A DNA stretch of 64,000 nucleotides. Source: Nymphaea colorata (taxonomy: Eukaryota > Streptophyta > Magnoliopsida > Nymphaeales > Nymphaeaceae). Where the stretch lies: contig NC_045140.1 in assembly GCF_008831285.2 (NCBI RefSeq), forward strand, positions 9,852,505 through 9,916,504. The letters are read 5' to 3'. A program made the translations under genes and the position numbers. Position 1 is the stretch's first letter; the number at the start of each line of letters is the position of its first letter. The notes below the pieces were generated by a model, which worked only from the letters and a program-made list of their open reading frames with translations, had not been told where the DNA came from and did not search any database. Shown here one piece after another: positions 51,823 to 56,405 of the stretch.

Positions 51823-53381
51823 GTACCCCTGTACCCAACTTTTTTGAAAATAGTCCGAACCAGTACCTCTACCAGCACCCGTACCTATGTGACATAGGAA
51901 ATAGTCCAAGTTTATAATACAGAGTTGGCAATCTTGCTGTACATGGCACTGCAACTAAACGAATCTCACTGTGATCATGTGGTTAAATTAATGATCAAGT
52001 ACACAATAGGAAATACTCTGTTTTTATGATGCAGAGTTGGCAAGGTAGAATCCGTGAAAGTAATGATCAAGTAACCAGTGGGAAATAGTCTGTGTTTATG
52101 GTGCAGAGTTGGCAACCTACATTGCTTTACTCTGTCCATGATGCATTTGAAATGTCTAAGAATCGAATTATCATAATGTGGTGTACGCTTGCCGAAGTTA
52201 AGTATTCCTGTGATGGTTCACCAGTTATTGGACCATGGACTAAATGGGAGTGCCTTATGTGAAAGAACCATGTCCATCAACCATATTTTTCTTCTCAAAC
52301 TCCCTATATTCTTAAATAGTTGGCCACAACTTCTATCACAACTGCTGAGTAATATGGGCATTATATTTTGCCAAGCGTGACCTATGATTGTATATGTGAT
52401 TTGGTTGATTTTGAATAAAATATTTATATAAAAAAAGGAATTTTTTGTGGTCTACAAGAAACTTTCTTCTGTAAGTTGACCAATAAATCAGTTGTGTCTT
52501 GAACTTTGACCATAGGCTGTATGCGTCCTTTTGAAACCTGCTAATATTTCTGGACTCCTAATTGTTGAAAAACATAATTTCTATAAAAGTAATATTTTGC
52601 ATAAGCGCAGTTACCCACCAAAATAGCATTGCTGATAAATATTCGGAAATTTCACATTGCAATTTCATATTTTTAGTTGGATCTTTTGTTGGAGTAGATC
52701 TCAAGCATAATATGTCCTTATCTAAAATTTTAAATCAGGAAAAGCATTTAGTGTAGCTTTCGCAAAAAGAAGAGTTTGTAGGAAACGAAAGAACACACAG
52801 GCCTACTAGAAACTTCATTGCTCCCTTATCAGAGGGTGTTGCCCATGAATAAGAATCACGTGATATCAAGGATTCTCAGGTACAAGTTACTCAGCATCAA
52901 CTATCCTGTGGTTATGCACATGTGTGTTCATATTTATCAGTTTGGACTAACTCACAAGAAATCAGTTGTCCACATGTGTGCATGTGTATGTGCATCTTTT
53001 GATCACCTTTGATTTCTCAAGAGTCAAGTAGTGTTCATAGAATTTGTTGTTTGAATCTGATAAGAGTATTCCATTATCTTCAGGTCCCTCTGGGAAGACC
53101 TGAGACATTGCAGGGTGCCACTTCTTTTCATTGTAGGGGAGAAAGATGCAAAATTCCGAAAGATTACTGAGCAGATGTATGCTGATGTCACTAGAAAAGT
53201 AAATACGAGTAGAGATCATCCTGTGAGCACAGCGACATACAATGAAGAATGTGAGCAGGTGAGGGAGCTTCATCGTGTACTTGTGGTACCCGATTGTGGG
53301 CATGCTGTTCACTTGGAGAGCCCTCTTCCTGTTATAAATGCCATTCGGAGGTTCTCAAATGGCTCTGACTTAATGACCTGA
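2015..53381 (+). CDS. PHYLLO: PHYLLO, 3' half: MenD tail, complete MenC and MenH modules (12 exons)
   Basis: Multifunctional plastid enzyme of phylloquinone synthesis. MenD makes SEPHCHC, MenH removes pyruvate from it, and MenC dehydrates the product to o-succinylbenzoate. Exons: 2015-2124, 2204-2332, 2526-2643, 2915-3070, 3194-3460, 3724-3891, 26383-26523, 26669-27133, 28485-28784, 28871-29028, 37064-37171, 53084-53381. They total 2418 nt, splice in phase and contain no internal stop (805 codons plus TGA). MenC residues seen: the KxK pair (KLK), the Asp of RVDANR, the Glu of YIE/EPV, the Asp of ALDET and the Lys of VIKPS. MenH residues seen: Ser in GYSMGAR, Asp in GEKDAKF, His in CGHAVHLE. 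The fused order is known only for PHYLLO and its algal relatives, so the name is secure. The 5' modules lie outside the window. Introns 6, 10 and 11 (22.5, 8.0 and 15.9 kb) are swollen by retrotransposons. Expression level cannot be judged. Confidence 0.93.
2204..2332 (+). CDS. PHYLLO: PHYLLO exon 2: MenD-MenC linker
   Basis: Acceptor ATGCAG, 129 nt, encoding [12 protein letters not shown] and, near its end, MKMQYSLYR, which leads into the MenC module. The donor is CAG/GCAAGT, a GC-AG intron: the reading phase (AG plus A giving Arg, then ILLSAPP) fits only this boundary. The linker has no catalytic residues and is expected to vary between species. Confidence 0.8.
2526..2643 (+). CDS. PHYLLO: PHYLLO exon 3: start of MenC module
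   Basis: Encodes [16 protein letters not shown] followed by [14 protein letters not shown] and GIGE, the first beta strands of the enolase-superfamily N-terminal capping domain of o-succinylbenzoate synthase. Acceptor TTCAG; donor GAG/GTGAGT. The 118-nt exon takes one base to complete the codon split at the GC-AG intron and ends in phase 0. Confidence 0.87.
2915..3070 (+). CDS. PHYLLO: PHYLLO exon 4: MenC capping domain
   Basis: Encodes [20 protein letters not shown] through [11 protein letters not shown], following the glycine-glutamate of exon 3 to give the GEVAP motif common to MenC proteins. 156 nt (52 codons), phase 0 at both ends, acceptor GATAG and donor CAG/GTTTCA. Confidence 0.88.
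3194..3460 (+). CDS. PHYLLO: PHYLLO exon 5: MenC barrel start and first catalytic lysine pair
   Basis: 89 codons encoding [18 protein letters not shown], the family's helix, then the strand [12 protein letters not shown]. The terminal KLK is the KxK motif whose lysines act as acid/base in enolase-superfamily o-succinylbenzoate synthases. The exon ends exactly after the second Lys; exon 6 supplies VARRAS. Acceptor TTTTTTCAG; donor AAG/GTTATG. Confidence 0.9.
3724..3891 (+). CDS. PHYLLO: PHYLLO exon 6: MenC barrel, first metal ligand
   Basis: 56 codons, phase 0. Includes [17 protein letters not shown] with the Asp that binds magnesium, and ends LQYIE, whose last Glu is the second metal ligand. 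The next residues (EPVQ) come from exon 7, about 22.5 kb downstream. Acceptor TTACAG; donor GAG/GTATTT. Confidence 0.9.
4830..10136 (-). mobile_element. Copia retrotransposon A, complete with LTRs, inactive
   Basis: Two LTRs (4830-5234 and 9742-10136) begin TGTTAAAATATAAATCC and end ATCA on the minus strand. They differ by a handful of substitutions and a (GA)n length change. Target duplication CGGCA at 4825-4829 and 10137-10141. Primer site TAGTATCAGAGCGCC just inside the 5' LTR (9727-9741); purine tract next to the 3' LTR (5235-5249). It lies antisense in PHYLLO intron 6. Confidence 0.93.
5238..9520 (-). pseudogene. Copia A gag-pol, broken
   Basis: Gag starts at [11 protein letters not shown] (9520) with a UBN2-type gag domain, CCHC knuckle [14 protein letters not shown], protease [10 protein letters not shown], integrase core, RT with YVDDIVITG and RNase H with [13 protein letters not shown]. 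The frame is closed before the integrase (about 8027), at a TAA replacing a CAA codon near 7553 in the conserved QNGV motif, and by a frameshift near 5600. It cannot be translated as one polyprotein. The zinc knuckle and RNase H differ clearly from the B family, so this is a separate Copia lineage. Confidence 0.88.
10305..10972 (+). other. Intron 6 spacer
   Basis: About 670 bp of AT-rich sequence between two TIR elements. No ORF, repeat boundary or RNA gene was recognised. Confidence 0.5.
12040..12260 (+). repeat. GC-rich CGCCGTCGC minisatellite in B0 leader
   Basis: Imperfect tandem 9-15-mers of the type CCGTCGCCAGGACCGCC lie between the primer site and gag. Similar GC-rich leaders occur in the other Copia elements of this window. 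Confidence 0.75.
12355..12905 (+). pseudogene. Copia B0 gag, 5' fragment
   Basis: Starts [11 protein letters not shown], with the Copia gag segment [18 protein letters not shown]. Broken by a direct duplication of GCATCTATTCTCTTAAA around 12745-12787, and by stops where Trp codons stand in the sister copies (AAATGAGAG at about 12832, GACTAGAAT at about 12864). It is then interrupted at 12905 by a 2.95-kb insertion. Confidence 0.85.
12906..15855. mobile_element. 2.95-kb solo-LTR-like insertion in B0 gag
   Basis: The insert begins TGTCACACCCCGACC and ends GCGTTACA (TG...CA), flanked by a perfect GAAAG duplication (12901-12905 and 15856-15860) whose removal rejoins gag. It has no internal repeat of its ends, primer site or pol. 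The size fits the long LTR of a plant Gypsy element left as a solo LTR. The right third (15570-15845) is very GC-rich with CGCCGTCGC tracts. Orientation is unclear, and a non-autonomous element is the alternative. Confidence 0.68.
15861..16435 (+). pseudogene. Copia B0 gag-protease, middle fragment
   Basis: Continues gag after the insertion ([16 protein letters not shown]), with zinc knuckle [15 protein letters not shown] and protease [14 protein letters not shown]. It stops at MFQEY where the LTR of B1 begins at 16436. The frame is open across this piece. Confidence 0.88.
18593..23779 (+). mobile_element. Copia retrotransposon B2, innermost element of the nest
   Basis: LTRs 18593-18869 and 23503-23779 are both 277 bp and differ at about eight positions by eye (roughly 97 per cent identity). 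Target duplication CCTTG at 18588-18592 and 23780-23784, within the pol of B1. Primer site TGGTATCAGAGCC at 18870; purine tract CTTGAGGGGGAG ending at 23502. Confidence 0.93.
19175..23508 (+). pseudogene. Copia B2 gag-pol, nearly complete but disrupted
   Basis: Start chosen at [11 protein letters not shown], matching the gag start of B0 and F; 16 in-frame codons precede it. Order: gag, knuckle [15 protein letters not shown], protease [13 protein letters not shown], integrase, RT with [11 protein letters not shown], and RNase H ending at MYAKLEGEC. Lesions: a frameshift near 19715-19725, TAG for CAG at about 20500, TAG at about 21570, and a 4-bp insertion (TGGA) near 22455. Everything else is readable, so the lesions are recent. 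Confidence 0.9.
24808..25508 (+). pseudogene. Copia B0 RT end and RNase H, 3' fragment
   Basis: Resumes abruptly at [20 protein letters not shown], then [11 protein letters not shown] and the RNase H segments [18 protein letters not shown] and [18 protein letters not shown] stands in place of the Lys codon after CDN (25276), and a small TGTA duplication near 25440 shifts the frame. The missing protease, integrase and most of RT were lost with the 5' half of B1. Confidence 0.85.
26383..26523 (+). CDS. PHYLLO: PHYLLO exon 7: MenC barrel, third metal ligand
   Basis: 47 codons beginning [15 protein letters not shown], then [12 protein letters not shown] with the third metal-binding Asp. Ends GIVAF before a GTGAGT donor. 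Joining it in phase to exon 6 restores the YIEEPV motif, showing that the 22.5-kb repeat-filled stretch between them is one intron of a single gene. Confidence 0.9.
26669..27133 (+). CDS. PHYLLO: PHYLLO exon 8: C-terminal part of MenC
   Basis: 155 codons, the longest exon here. Begins [13 protein letters not shown], containing the second catalytic Lys, followed by [18 protein letters not shown] and [14 protein letters not shown], all typical of MenC. The last third (helical, charged, ending GKREDD) is the linker to MenH. Acceptor GTTAG; donor GAT/GTAAGC. Confidence 0.91.
27134..28484 (+). other. Intron 8, no recognised gene
   Basis: 1351 bp. Contains a direct repeat of CTCATAGATAAATTTTCGCA at about 27242 and 27274, and two short ORFs (27583-27891, 28005-28202) with no motif I recognise. 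No TIR or LTR ends seen. Confidence 0.5.
28485..28784 (+). CDS. PHYLLO: PHYLLO exon 9: MenH hydrolase with nucleophile
   Basis: 100 codons encoding [15 protein letters not shown] (oxyanion-hole HGFLG), [14 protein letters not shown], then [15 protein letters not shown] with the nucleophile elbow Ser of the alpha/beta hydrolase fold. MenH (SHCHC synthase) eliminates pyruvate from SEPHCHC. Acceptor TTTGCAG; donor AAG/GTTGGT. It splices directly to exon 8 in phase 0. Confidence 0.92.
28871..29028 (+). CDS. PHYLLO: PHYLLO exon 10: MenH cap region
   Basis: 158 nt encoding [15 protein letters not shown] and [12 protein letters not shown], the family's SGSPGL strand and cap helices. Ends in phase 2 (AG) before GTGATT. 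Copia D begins only 46 bp after this exon, in the following intron. Confidence 0.89.
29309..33674 (-). pseudogene. Copia D gag-pol, broken in RT and RNase H
   Basis: Gag begins [12 protein letters not shown] single open frame from 33674 to about 30900 covers gag, knuckle [15 protein letters not shown], protease [14 protein letters not shown] and integrase ([22 protein letters not shown]). Beyond that, RT and RNase H are split by a frameshift near 30905 and by stops replacing Trp codons near 30717 (TGA) and 30393 (TAG), and another TGA near 29832. RT retains [11 protein letters not shown]. The protein is a cousin of the B family, clearly diverged from it. Confidence 0.88.
33690..33850 (-). repeat. 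ACCGACGGCAGC minisatellite in D leader
   Basis: Tandem 12-18-mers of ACCGACGGCAGCA(C/A)GG lie between gag and the primer site of Copia D, like the GC-rich leaders of the other Copia elements. Confidence 0.75.
35079..35190 (+). mobile_element. Possible short LTR with primer site (TRIM or solo remnant)
   Basis: A stretch from TGTTATTTGTAAGTCTC (35079) to GGCTGTAACA is followed by TGGTATCACAGCTGG, close to the initiator-Met primer site. About 100 bp, with TTAGGGTTAGC inside. No second copy was found nearby. Confidence 0.35.
35684..35716. repeat. (AT)n microsatellite
   Basis: Run of AT dinucleotides immediately left of the fold-back element. A second (AT)n run at 35922-35944, after a (CT)n tract, lies on its right. 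Confidence 0.9.
35722..35893. mobile_element. Fold-back MITE-like inverted repeat
   Basis: The left arm GAATGGTAACTTTGTCTATC continues through AGAGTCACCCAGCTCACTCA. The right arm, read in reverse, is GAATGGTGACTCAAGCTATC then CAGAGTCACCCAACTCACTC. The arms are about 50 bp each, nearly perfect, around a 70-bp AT-rich loop, and flanked by TA-rich microsatellites. No coding capacity. The target duplication cannot be fixed because of the flanking TA repeats. Confidence 0.7.
36289..36315. repeat. Short near-perfect palindrome
   Basis: GGTGGGTGAGATA is followed directly by TTATCTCACCCACC, a 13-bp stem with almost no loop, in PHYLLO intron 10. The arms do not extend further. Function unknown. Confidence 0.8.
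36317..37063 (+). other. Intron 10 remainder
   Basis: AT-rich, with no recognised gene or element. Ends in the TTTTCTCAG acceptor of exon 11. Confidence 0.5.
37064..37171 (+). CDS. PHYLLO: PHYLLO exon 11: MenH cap, short exon isolated between giant introns
   Basis: 108 nt that open no long ORF and were found by reading for the missing MenH segment. In the phase set by exon 10 it reads [17 protein letters not shown] then [15 protein letters not shown], matching the expected HP-F--I---R--H and LS--STG-Q pattern of plant MenH. Acceptor CTCAG at 37063, donor GTAAGA at 37172. The last codon (CC/G) is completed by exon 12. It has 8 kb of intron on one side and 16 kb on the other. Confidence 0.84.
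38380..38710 (+). repeat. CCGCCCGTCGCTG minisatellite in E leader
   Basis: About ten imperfect copies of a unit near 30-36 bp (GACCTCTCCGCCCGACGCCT plus CCGCCCGTCGCT) between the primer site and gag. Strongly GC-rich, in contrast to the AT-rich surroundings. Confidence 0.85.
39002..43207 (+). CDS. Copia E gag-pol polyprotein, intact
   Basis: A single frame of 1401 codons carries every domain needed for copy-and-paste transposition. Gag is at the N-terminus ([17 protein letters not shown]), with knuckle [15 protein letters not shown] near residue 250. Protease DWLIDSGAS lies near 345, and the integrase zinc region ([18 protein letters not shown]) near 480-510. The integrase core carries [15 protein letters not shown] and [12 protein letters not shown] carries [11 protein letters not shown] near 1086, and RNase H carries [13 protein letters not shown] near 1250 and [11 protein letters not shown]. 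It ends at the 3' purine tract. Start chosen at the first ATG of the frame, just after the leader. It belongs to a lineage distinct from both A and the B/D/F group. No premature stop seen. Confidence 0.95.
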   Translation: MSEISSGANTSSFVSSGEMKSSPFSSFITKMDGGNYEMWAMQVKRTLIAHEKEHLILEPEPVQKVGKYTTWFKDNSLVMVWIVGTLTQDIANEVLHKESAKDMWDSLAATYSQARNETRIMQLHHDIHQMRQDGRPLHTYYSSLKSMFERLNSYFPACKCEQQKAYRDMLMVGVFLSGLDSVYESAKNQMLTSPSIPPIDEAYSRLSRIPIPSSTVLDTTSAMLATRGRGGSLFARGRGYRGRGNTPSRPVCQFCHRIGHTVDKCWQKHGRPAVANQTVFTDSSEQPKTQHPVSSSELRADDIISQLRHLIGDRPQQAPDPTTSTITTAASASSSGMYSDTTDWLIDSGASTHLCGDKAQFTSYVPTPPGRSVILADGKYSPVVGLGEVQLTSSLPLQHVLHAPEFPHSLLSISQITRDLNCRAIFDSSSLVFQDILTGRVIGSGREQGGLYRLVHPFPFAGSTSAGSSSSSAYTWHLRFGHLPFQKLLHVLPQLSPKSSFQCESCQLGKHHRSPFPPRPSRSSHSVFELLHFDVWGPSRTPALQGHRYYLVAVDDYSRVSWVFLMKHKSEVGHVIKNFINEILTQFDTCVKIVRSDNALEFCASSLEQFFRDKGIIHQTSCAYTSQQNGVAERKHRHILDVARTIIIHSHVPHSYWGDAVLTACYLINRMPSSVLGDLIPISVLFPDRDLFSVPPRVFGCVAFVQLLGPGRDKLSPRAIKTIFVGYSRTQKGYRCYDPSTRRYYVSADVTFFESTSFFSPNGTQLRAPELNDEVQFPLPLMSCPNPVDPRFGAVYQRRTKPVVPVQCAPVPSPSTPKVIPDTNSTDNVLCNDDIGVCHEHVHAPNELDMPIAQRKGKRSCTLHPISGHLSMDRLTPMYRQFVKGLSAIALPQNPMDALSDPKWAAAMQEEMDALQSRGTWTLVTPSADAAIVGCRWVFTIKYRADGSIDRYKARLVAKGYTQTYGVDYYDTFSPVARHASLRILLAVAVSKNWSLSQLDVKNAFLYGDLHEEVYMQQPPGFVAEGECQKVCRLRKAIYGLKQSPRAWFQKLSENIENEGFRRSSADHSLFVKKTSTGTVIVLVYVDDIIVTGDDDQGISNIKDVLGQHFVTKDLGELRYFLGIEFARNQKGLIMCQRKYVTDVLQETGMLGCRPASTPMDINTRLYDDDTEDVDARQYRGIVGKLLYITVTRPDIAYAVSRVSQFMDKPKKVHWDAAMMILRYLKNSPGTGLFFQNGTSLTISVYVDADYAGCPSDRKSTTGFCVFIGSNLVTWKSKKQTVVARSSAESEYRAMAQGTAEVMWVRSLMLDLTVEVPLPMQLLCDNKAALFIANNPAFHERTKHVEVDCHYTRDMIQKGFVSTSHISTTGQTADIFTKALARGPFQSCCSKLSLFDIYAPT
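43385..43958 (+). other. Element C interior, gag-like remains unrecognised
   Basis: Continues the segment interrupted by Copia E. Purine-rich, with possible coding remains ([17 protein letters not shown]-like) but several stops. No known domain could be assigned. Confidence 0.4.
44112..44321 (+). pseudogene. WNK-type kinase fragment captured in element C
   Basis: Encodes [20 protein letters not shown], then [32 protein letters not shown]. This is the end of the kinase domain (subdomains IX-XI) of plant WNK (with-no-lysine) Ser/Thr kinases, whose EYPYxEC-NxAQIYKKV motif is diagnostic. Upstream kinase subdomains are missing; the sequence before 44112 does not read as kinase. It lies between the LTRs of element C. 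A stop follows directly after DPFFMR. It is a fragment, not a working kinase. Confidence 0.75.
44331..44990 (+). other. Element C interior between gene fragments
   Basis: About 660 bp. The first 180 bp could be the continuation of the WNK-like transcript, but no domain is recognised. The rest contains no recognised feature. Confidence 0.4.
45001..45137 (+). pseudogene. YGGT/YlmG-like exon fragment captured in element C
   Basis: Encodes [20 protein letters not shown] then [22 protein letters not shown], closely resembling the region ahead of and into the first membrane segment of plant YGGT-family (YLMG1-like) plastid proteins. The segment is preceded by TATCTTCAG, an apparent retained acceptor site, and loses similarity after YNTL, as if at a donor site. 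The rest of the protein is absent. Family assignment rests on remembered motif similarity. Confidence 0.55.
46134..50430 (-). pseudogene. Copia F gag-pol, four segments
   Basis: Gag starts [14 protein letters not shown] (50430). Knuckle [15 protein letters not shown], protease [14 protein letters not shown], integrase [26 protein letters not shown], and RNase H ending MYAKLEEEC. Lesions: a one-base loss in gag near 49977, a TAG replacing a Gln codon near 49763, and a one-base loss in the integrase near 48278. The segment 46134-48326 covering RT and RNase H is fully open. Few lesions together with near-identical LTRs suggest the parent may already have been defective and was copied in trans. 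Confidence 0.9.
50470..50700 (-). repeat. GCGGCGCTGGACGG repeats in F leader
   Basis: Imperfect GC-rich repeats (GGCGGCGCTGGAC...) between gag and the primer site of Copia F. Confidence 0.7.
51383..52140 (+). repeat. Tandem ~100-bp repeat of intron 11, split by insertions
   Basis: Units share TTAATGATCAAGTA, AATAGGAAATAGTCTGT and TTTATGATGCAGAGTTGGCAA. Copies lie at about 51383-51428, 51898-52020, 52020-52060 and 52060-52120. The segment ACTGCAACTAGATGAATCTC just left of element C (37742) recurs as ACTGCAACTAAACGAATCTC at 51951, so the array predates element C and was cut by it. Confidence 0.65.
51421..51905. mobile_element. GGTACS-type TIR element, copy 3
   Basis: 469 bp from CTTTGTCACATGGGTAC (51429) to GTACCTATGTGACATAG (51897), flanked by the perfect 8-bp repeat GAAATAGT (51421-51428, 51898-51905). 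Both termini carry alternating GTACC and GGTAC motifs. The centre has a (AT)n microsatellite (51766-51817). Non-coding. Confidence 0.75.
52141..53083 (+). other. Intron 11 remainder before exon 12
   Basis: AT-rich, with no recognised gene or element. Ends in the TTATCTTCAG acceptor of exon 12. Confidence 0.55.
53084..53381 (+). CDS. PHYLLO: PHYLLO exon 12: C-terminus of MenH and stop
   Basis: Reads [21 protein letters not shown], then [18 protein letters not shown] and the stop TGA at 53379-53381. The Asp of GEKD and His of CGHAVHLE complete the catalytic triad begun in exon 9. Acceptor CTTCAG at 53083. Confidence 0.92.
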
Positions 53382-55160
53382 TAACACCCCTCTACGTGTT
53401 GGGGATAAAAGTTGGCTGTCAGGATGGTTGATGTTGAACACATGGATGGCATTTCCTTCCTTAGAAAGAACGGGATGCATTGTCACACCTTTATTTTCAG
53501 TTAACGTGCTCCATCTTCTGCCATGCATCTTGGTCATATCTTGAGGACTTTAGCTTTGTGTACATACTCGAGGGAGGTGAAGCTTGCATTATGCTTAACC
53601 ATCTGTGCCTCTTTTCTGCCAAAATATGGCTTTCTAGCATGAATACCTACTGAAAGAGGTCATGCTCTTGATCATGGAAGCATCAGTTGGTGGCAGTGTC
53701 CACGAAACGTAGGTGACTATACATTACCTGCAGATATGTAATATTCTAGATGATGGATCACTGAATTTCCTTCAGAGTGGCTTGTCTCTGAGCCTCTTGC
53801 AGCATCTCATGGGCCATCTCCCTGCACATTATCCTTAGACGAGCTTGCTCCTCTGCTCGACTATTTGATACATAATATTTTTGTTATTTGATACATAATA
53901 TTTTTATTGTGACGGTGTTTCATTTTTCTAAGTGGATCCGTAGTTCACCTACAATGATGGGTTGTTGATACAAGGCAAATATGAGAAAATACTGGGTTCC
54001 ATTGGTGTCTCTTATGTCCATTTTTCAGATTTCGTTTTCGATATATATGAAATGTAATTGACTAATGAATCAAAATATAAAGTTCGTGCTCTTTAGGATG
54101 TTATCTCATTTGGAACTTTTCATTTGATCAAGTTGTTATTGTACAACCTATCGAACAGATCCTGTTCAACTAAGGTCACCTTCGCTTGTGTGATTGATTA
54201 ATCTCCTTGTTTCAATTTCTTCTTGTTTTTCTTGACAAATTCTATTTGCTTTGTCAAACTGACATTACATTTAGGTTTTCCTCTCATTTATGGATAATTT
54301 ACGAGTGCCCTAATTGGGAGCTCCACTCTTTAGATGTTTTGATCATTTTTGGACACGATGTTCGCTGTCTGAATTGACAAATAATGAATTGCTTTGTTTT
54401 TTTTTTTTTGTATTTTGTAAGTGGCTGAATTATAAATGTTTTAAGTCTGTTGATTTTCTCAATGCTGTAAAATTCCGTGTACATGTCGAATAATGCAATC
54501 TATTCTGACCAAATTGACTGTGTAAAGTTCACATGTACGTGGAGATACCTGTAGAGAGCTTCTACCACATTCCGGCTGCCATCAAACTGAGGCTGATGAA
54601 TGTTTTTTGTTGACGGGAAAAAGATGGTTTTCTCAACAAGTTAAGCTTGTTCAATCTAGCAAGTTGACATTTACCATGCCTGTGCTTTGATTCTTCCGGT
54701 CATTCCTGGATCTTCTTCATCCATTAAAGTCTGCCAACTGTTTCAGATTTTTGGCAAAAAGATACAAGCCCCCTGATGCTAAACTATCCTTCTTTAACTT
54801 GGGGGCTTTAAGCTAACAAGCATAACAATGAGAGTGAAGCCTAGCAATGAGAATGAAGCCTGTTAAAGATTCTATCCATACCGATAGGGAAGGAGACCAC
54901 GATGTCCAGGAAGATGATTATCGTAAAGGCGGTTGAAGATAATCTCAGTAAGAGAAAAAGAGGGAAAATGATAAAGAACGAATCAAAGGATAAGATTGTG
55001 TCAAATTAGGGATTTGATTGCGACTGTAACTTATCTTTCGTGTGTTACTCCATTGTCAAACTGTAGCCTATAAATTGAGGCTCGCACGCAAGTTGTAACC
55101 ATCTCCAGCCAATATACTAATTTTTTGTGCATGTTATTCGTGGAAGTTGTAATCATCTTC
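53382..55160 (+). other. PHYLLO 3' flank and intergenic DNA
   Basis: AT-rich. A direct repeat of ATTTGATACATAATATTTTT occurs at about 53866-53905. A polyadenylation site could not be placed with confidence. No ORF with recognisable motifs. Confidence 0.5.
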
Positions 55161-55820
55161 CAATGCTTCTTCCAGTGTGTTCCTTTATCCTTCGACAGTC
55201 AATGTTTCAAACTTGGAAAACCCAAGTTCTTGCTTTAATTGAGAGTCTATGTTACCGGGGTGCGGCAGAATTGGACCCGCACCTGCGTCGACGCGATGCG
55301 GGTGCGACCTAGATTCGCACCCAAATCGCACCTAAATGAGCGTTGGTACGTTTGGATCTGGTTTCGATCCGTAAAAAATTAAACTTTCCTCACCCGTTGT
55401 TGAGGTACATACGTGGTAAGAAAAACATTTATTATATGTTACTTTATTGTTTAAGCTTTTATAGATACAGGACTAAAAAACGAACTCTTCCACCCAAGTG
55501 TCAAAATTTTGAAGTTTTTATGAAATTAATAATAATAATAATAAATAGTCTTCCCGCACCGCCGCACCAATAAATTTTGAGATGTGCCGCCGGCACCCGC
55601 ACCCACGCTGGCACCCGCACCCGCACCCGCACCCCGCACTCTGGTAACTTAGTTGAGAGTCAGGACCTTCAAAGTTTCATTGCGAGGGACATGCCACCAT
55701 TGCCCGAGTATGTTCTTGATCATTCTGATTCTTCTTCTCAGATGACTATTCACAATCCTCAATATGTTGCCTCGTGGAAATCTGATCTCCTTGACAAGGG
55801 ATTGTTGGAGTGGCCATGAG
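55160..55820 (+). pseudogene. Copia gag fragment, split by TIR element copy 4
   Basis: The piece before the insertion reads MFQTWKTQVLALIES; the piece after it reads QDLQSFIARDMPPLPEY and NPQYVASWKSDLLDKGLLEW. Both are typical of the Copia UBN2-type gag N-terminus, and they join in frame once the insert and one copy of its duplication are ignored. No knuckle or pol follows; the fragment ends near 55820. Confidence 0.6.
55239..55660. mobile_element. GGTGCG-type TIR element, copy 4
   Basis: 406 bp from CTATGTTACCGGGGTGCGG (55247) to CGCACTCTGGTAACTTAG (55652), flanked by the perfect 8-bp repeat TTGAGAGT. Termini are runs of CCGCACC and GGGTGCG. The interior shares GTTGGTACGTTTGGATCTGG with copy 2, which is of the GTAC type, tying the two variants into one family. 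Non-coding. Confidence 0.75.
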
Positions 55821-56171
55821 CCCTATCCTTCCTTTCCTAACTGCAAGAGGGCACTCTGCAGTAACAAGATTATAACAGGAAATTGATTACAAAAATCAAT
55901 GTTACCATTTACATTCTTACCATAATTTTTCCTGCCATAACCGTAGCTGGGATTTGGGATTTGGAAAATCCTGGGAGGCGGACTATAAAATCTCAGCTTT
56001 TGTTCATCTAATGGTTAATCGTCGATTAATCAAGCTACGCCTCCCAAAAGCATACCTTCGAATCCACTCTAACGGTTTCTTTTACTTCTTCCTTTCTTTT
56101 ATTGTTGTTACATCTGCCGGTTGATAAGAGGAGTTGATCAGAGAAGTTGTTCCATTGCCTAATCTCTTTGA

Positions 56172-56405
56172 GTGGTATCAGAGCCGGTTCAACATTTGGA
56201 CCTAAGGTTCCACACGTGTGGACTCGTGCGTTAAGGAGGTGGATCGTAACACTCCAAAAATTTAGTCCCATGTTGAATATTGTCAGGGATCTTCAAGAAT
56301 TTATAAAGAGGGTCATTAACGTAAATGGTTGTCTTGGTTCCTAGCCTTTTTGAGATTGAAACCAAAACTGCTGGGTCGGGTTGTTACAATGGTATTAAAA
56401 CCTTC
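56172..56405 (+). mobile_element. TRIM-like LTR remnant with two primer-site motifs
   Basis: TGGTATCAGAGCCGG at 56173 and ATGGTATTAAAACC at 56389 bracket a unit containing GTAACACTCCAAAAATTTAG and ending GGGTTGTTACA, an arrangement like small terminal-repeat retrotransposons in miniature. Exact LTR borders are not certain, and no coding sequence is present. Confidence 0.4.
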
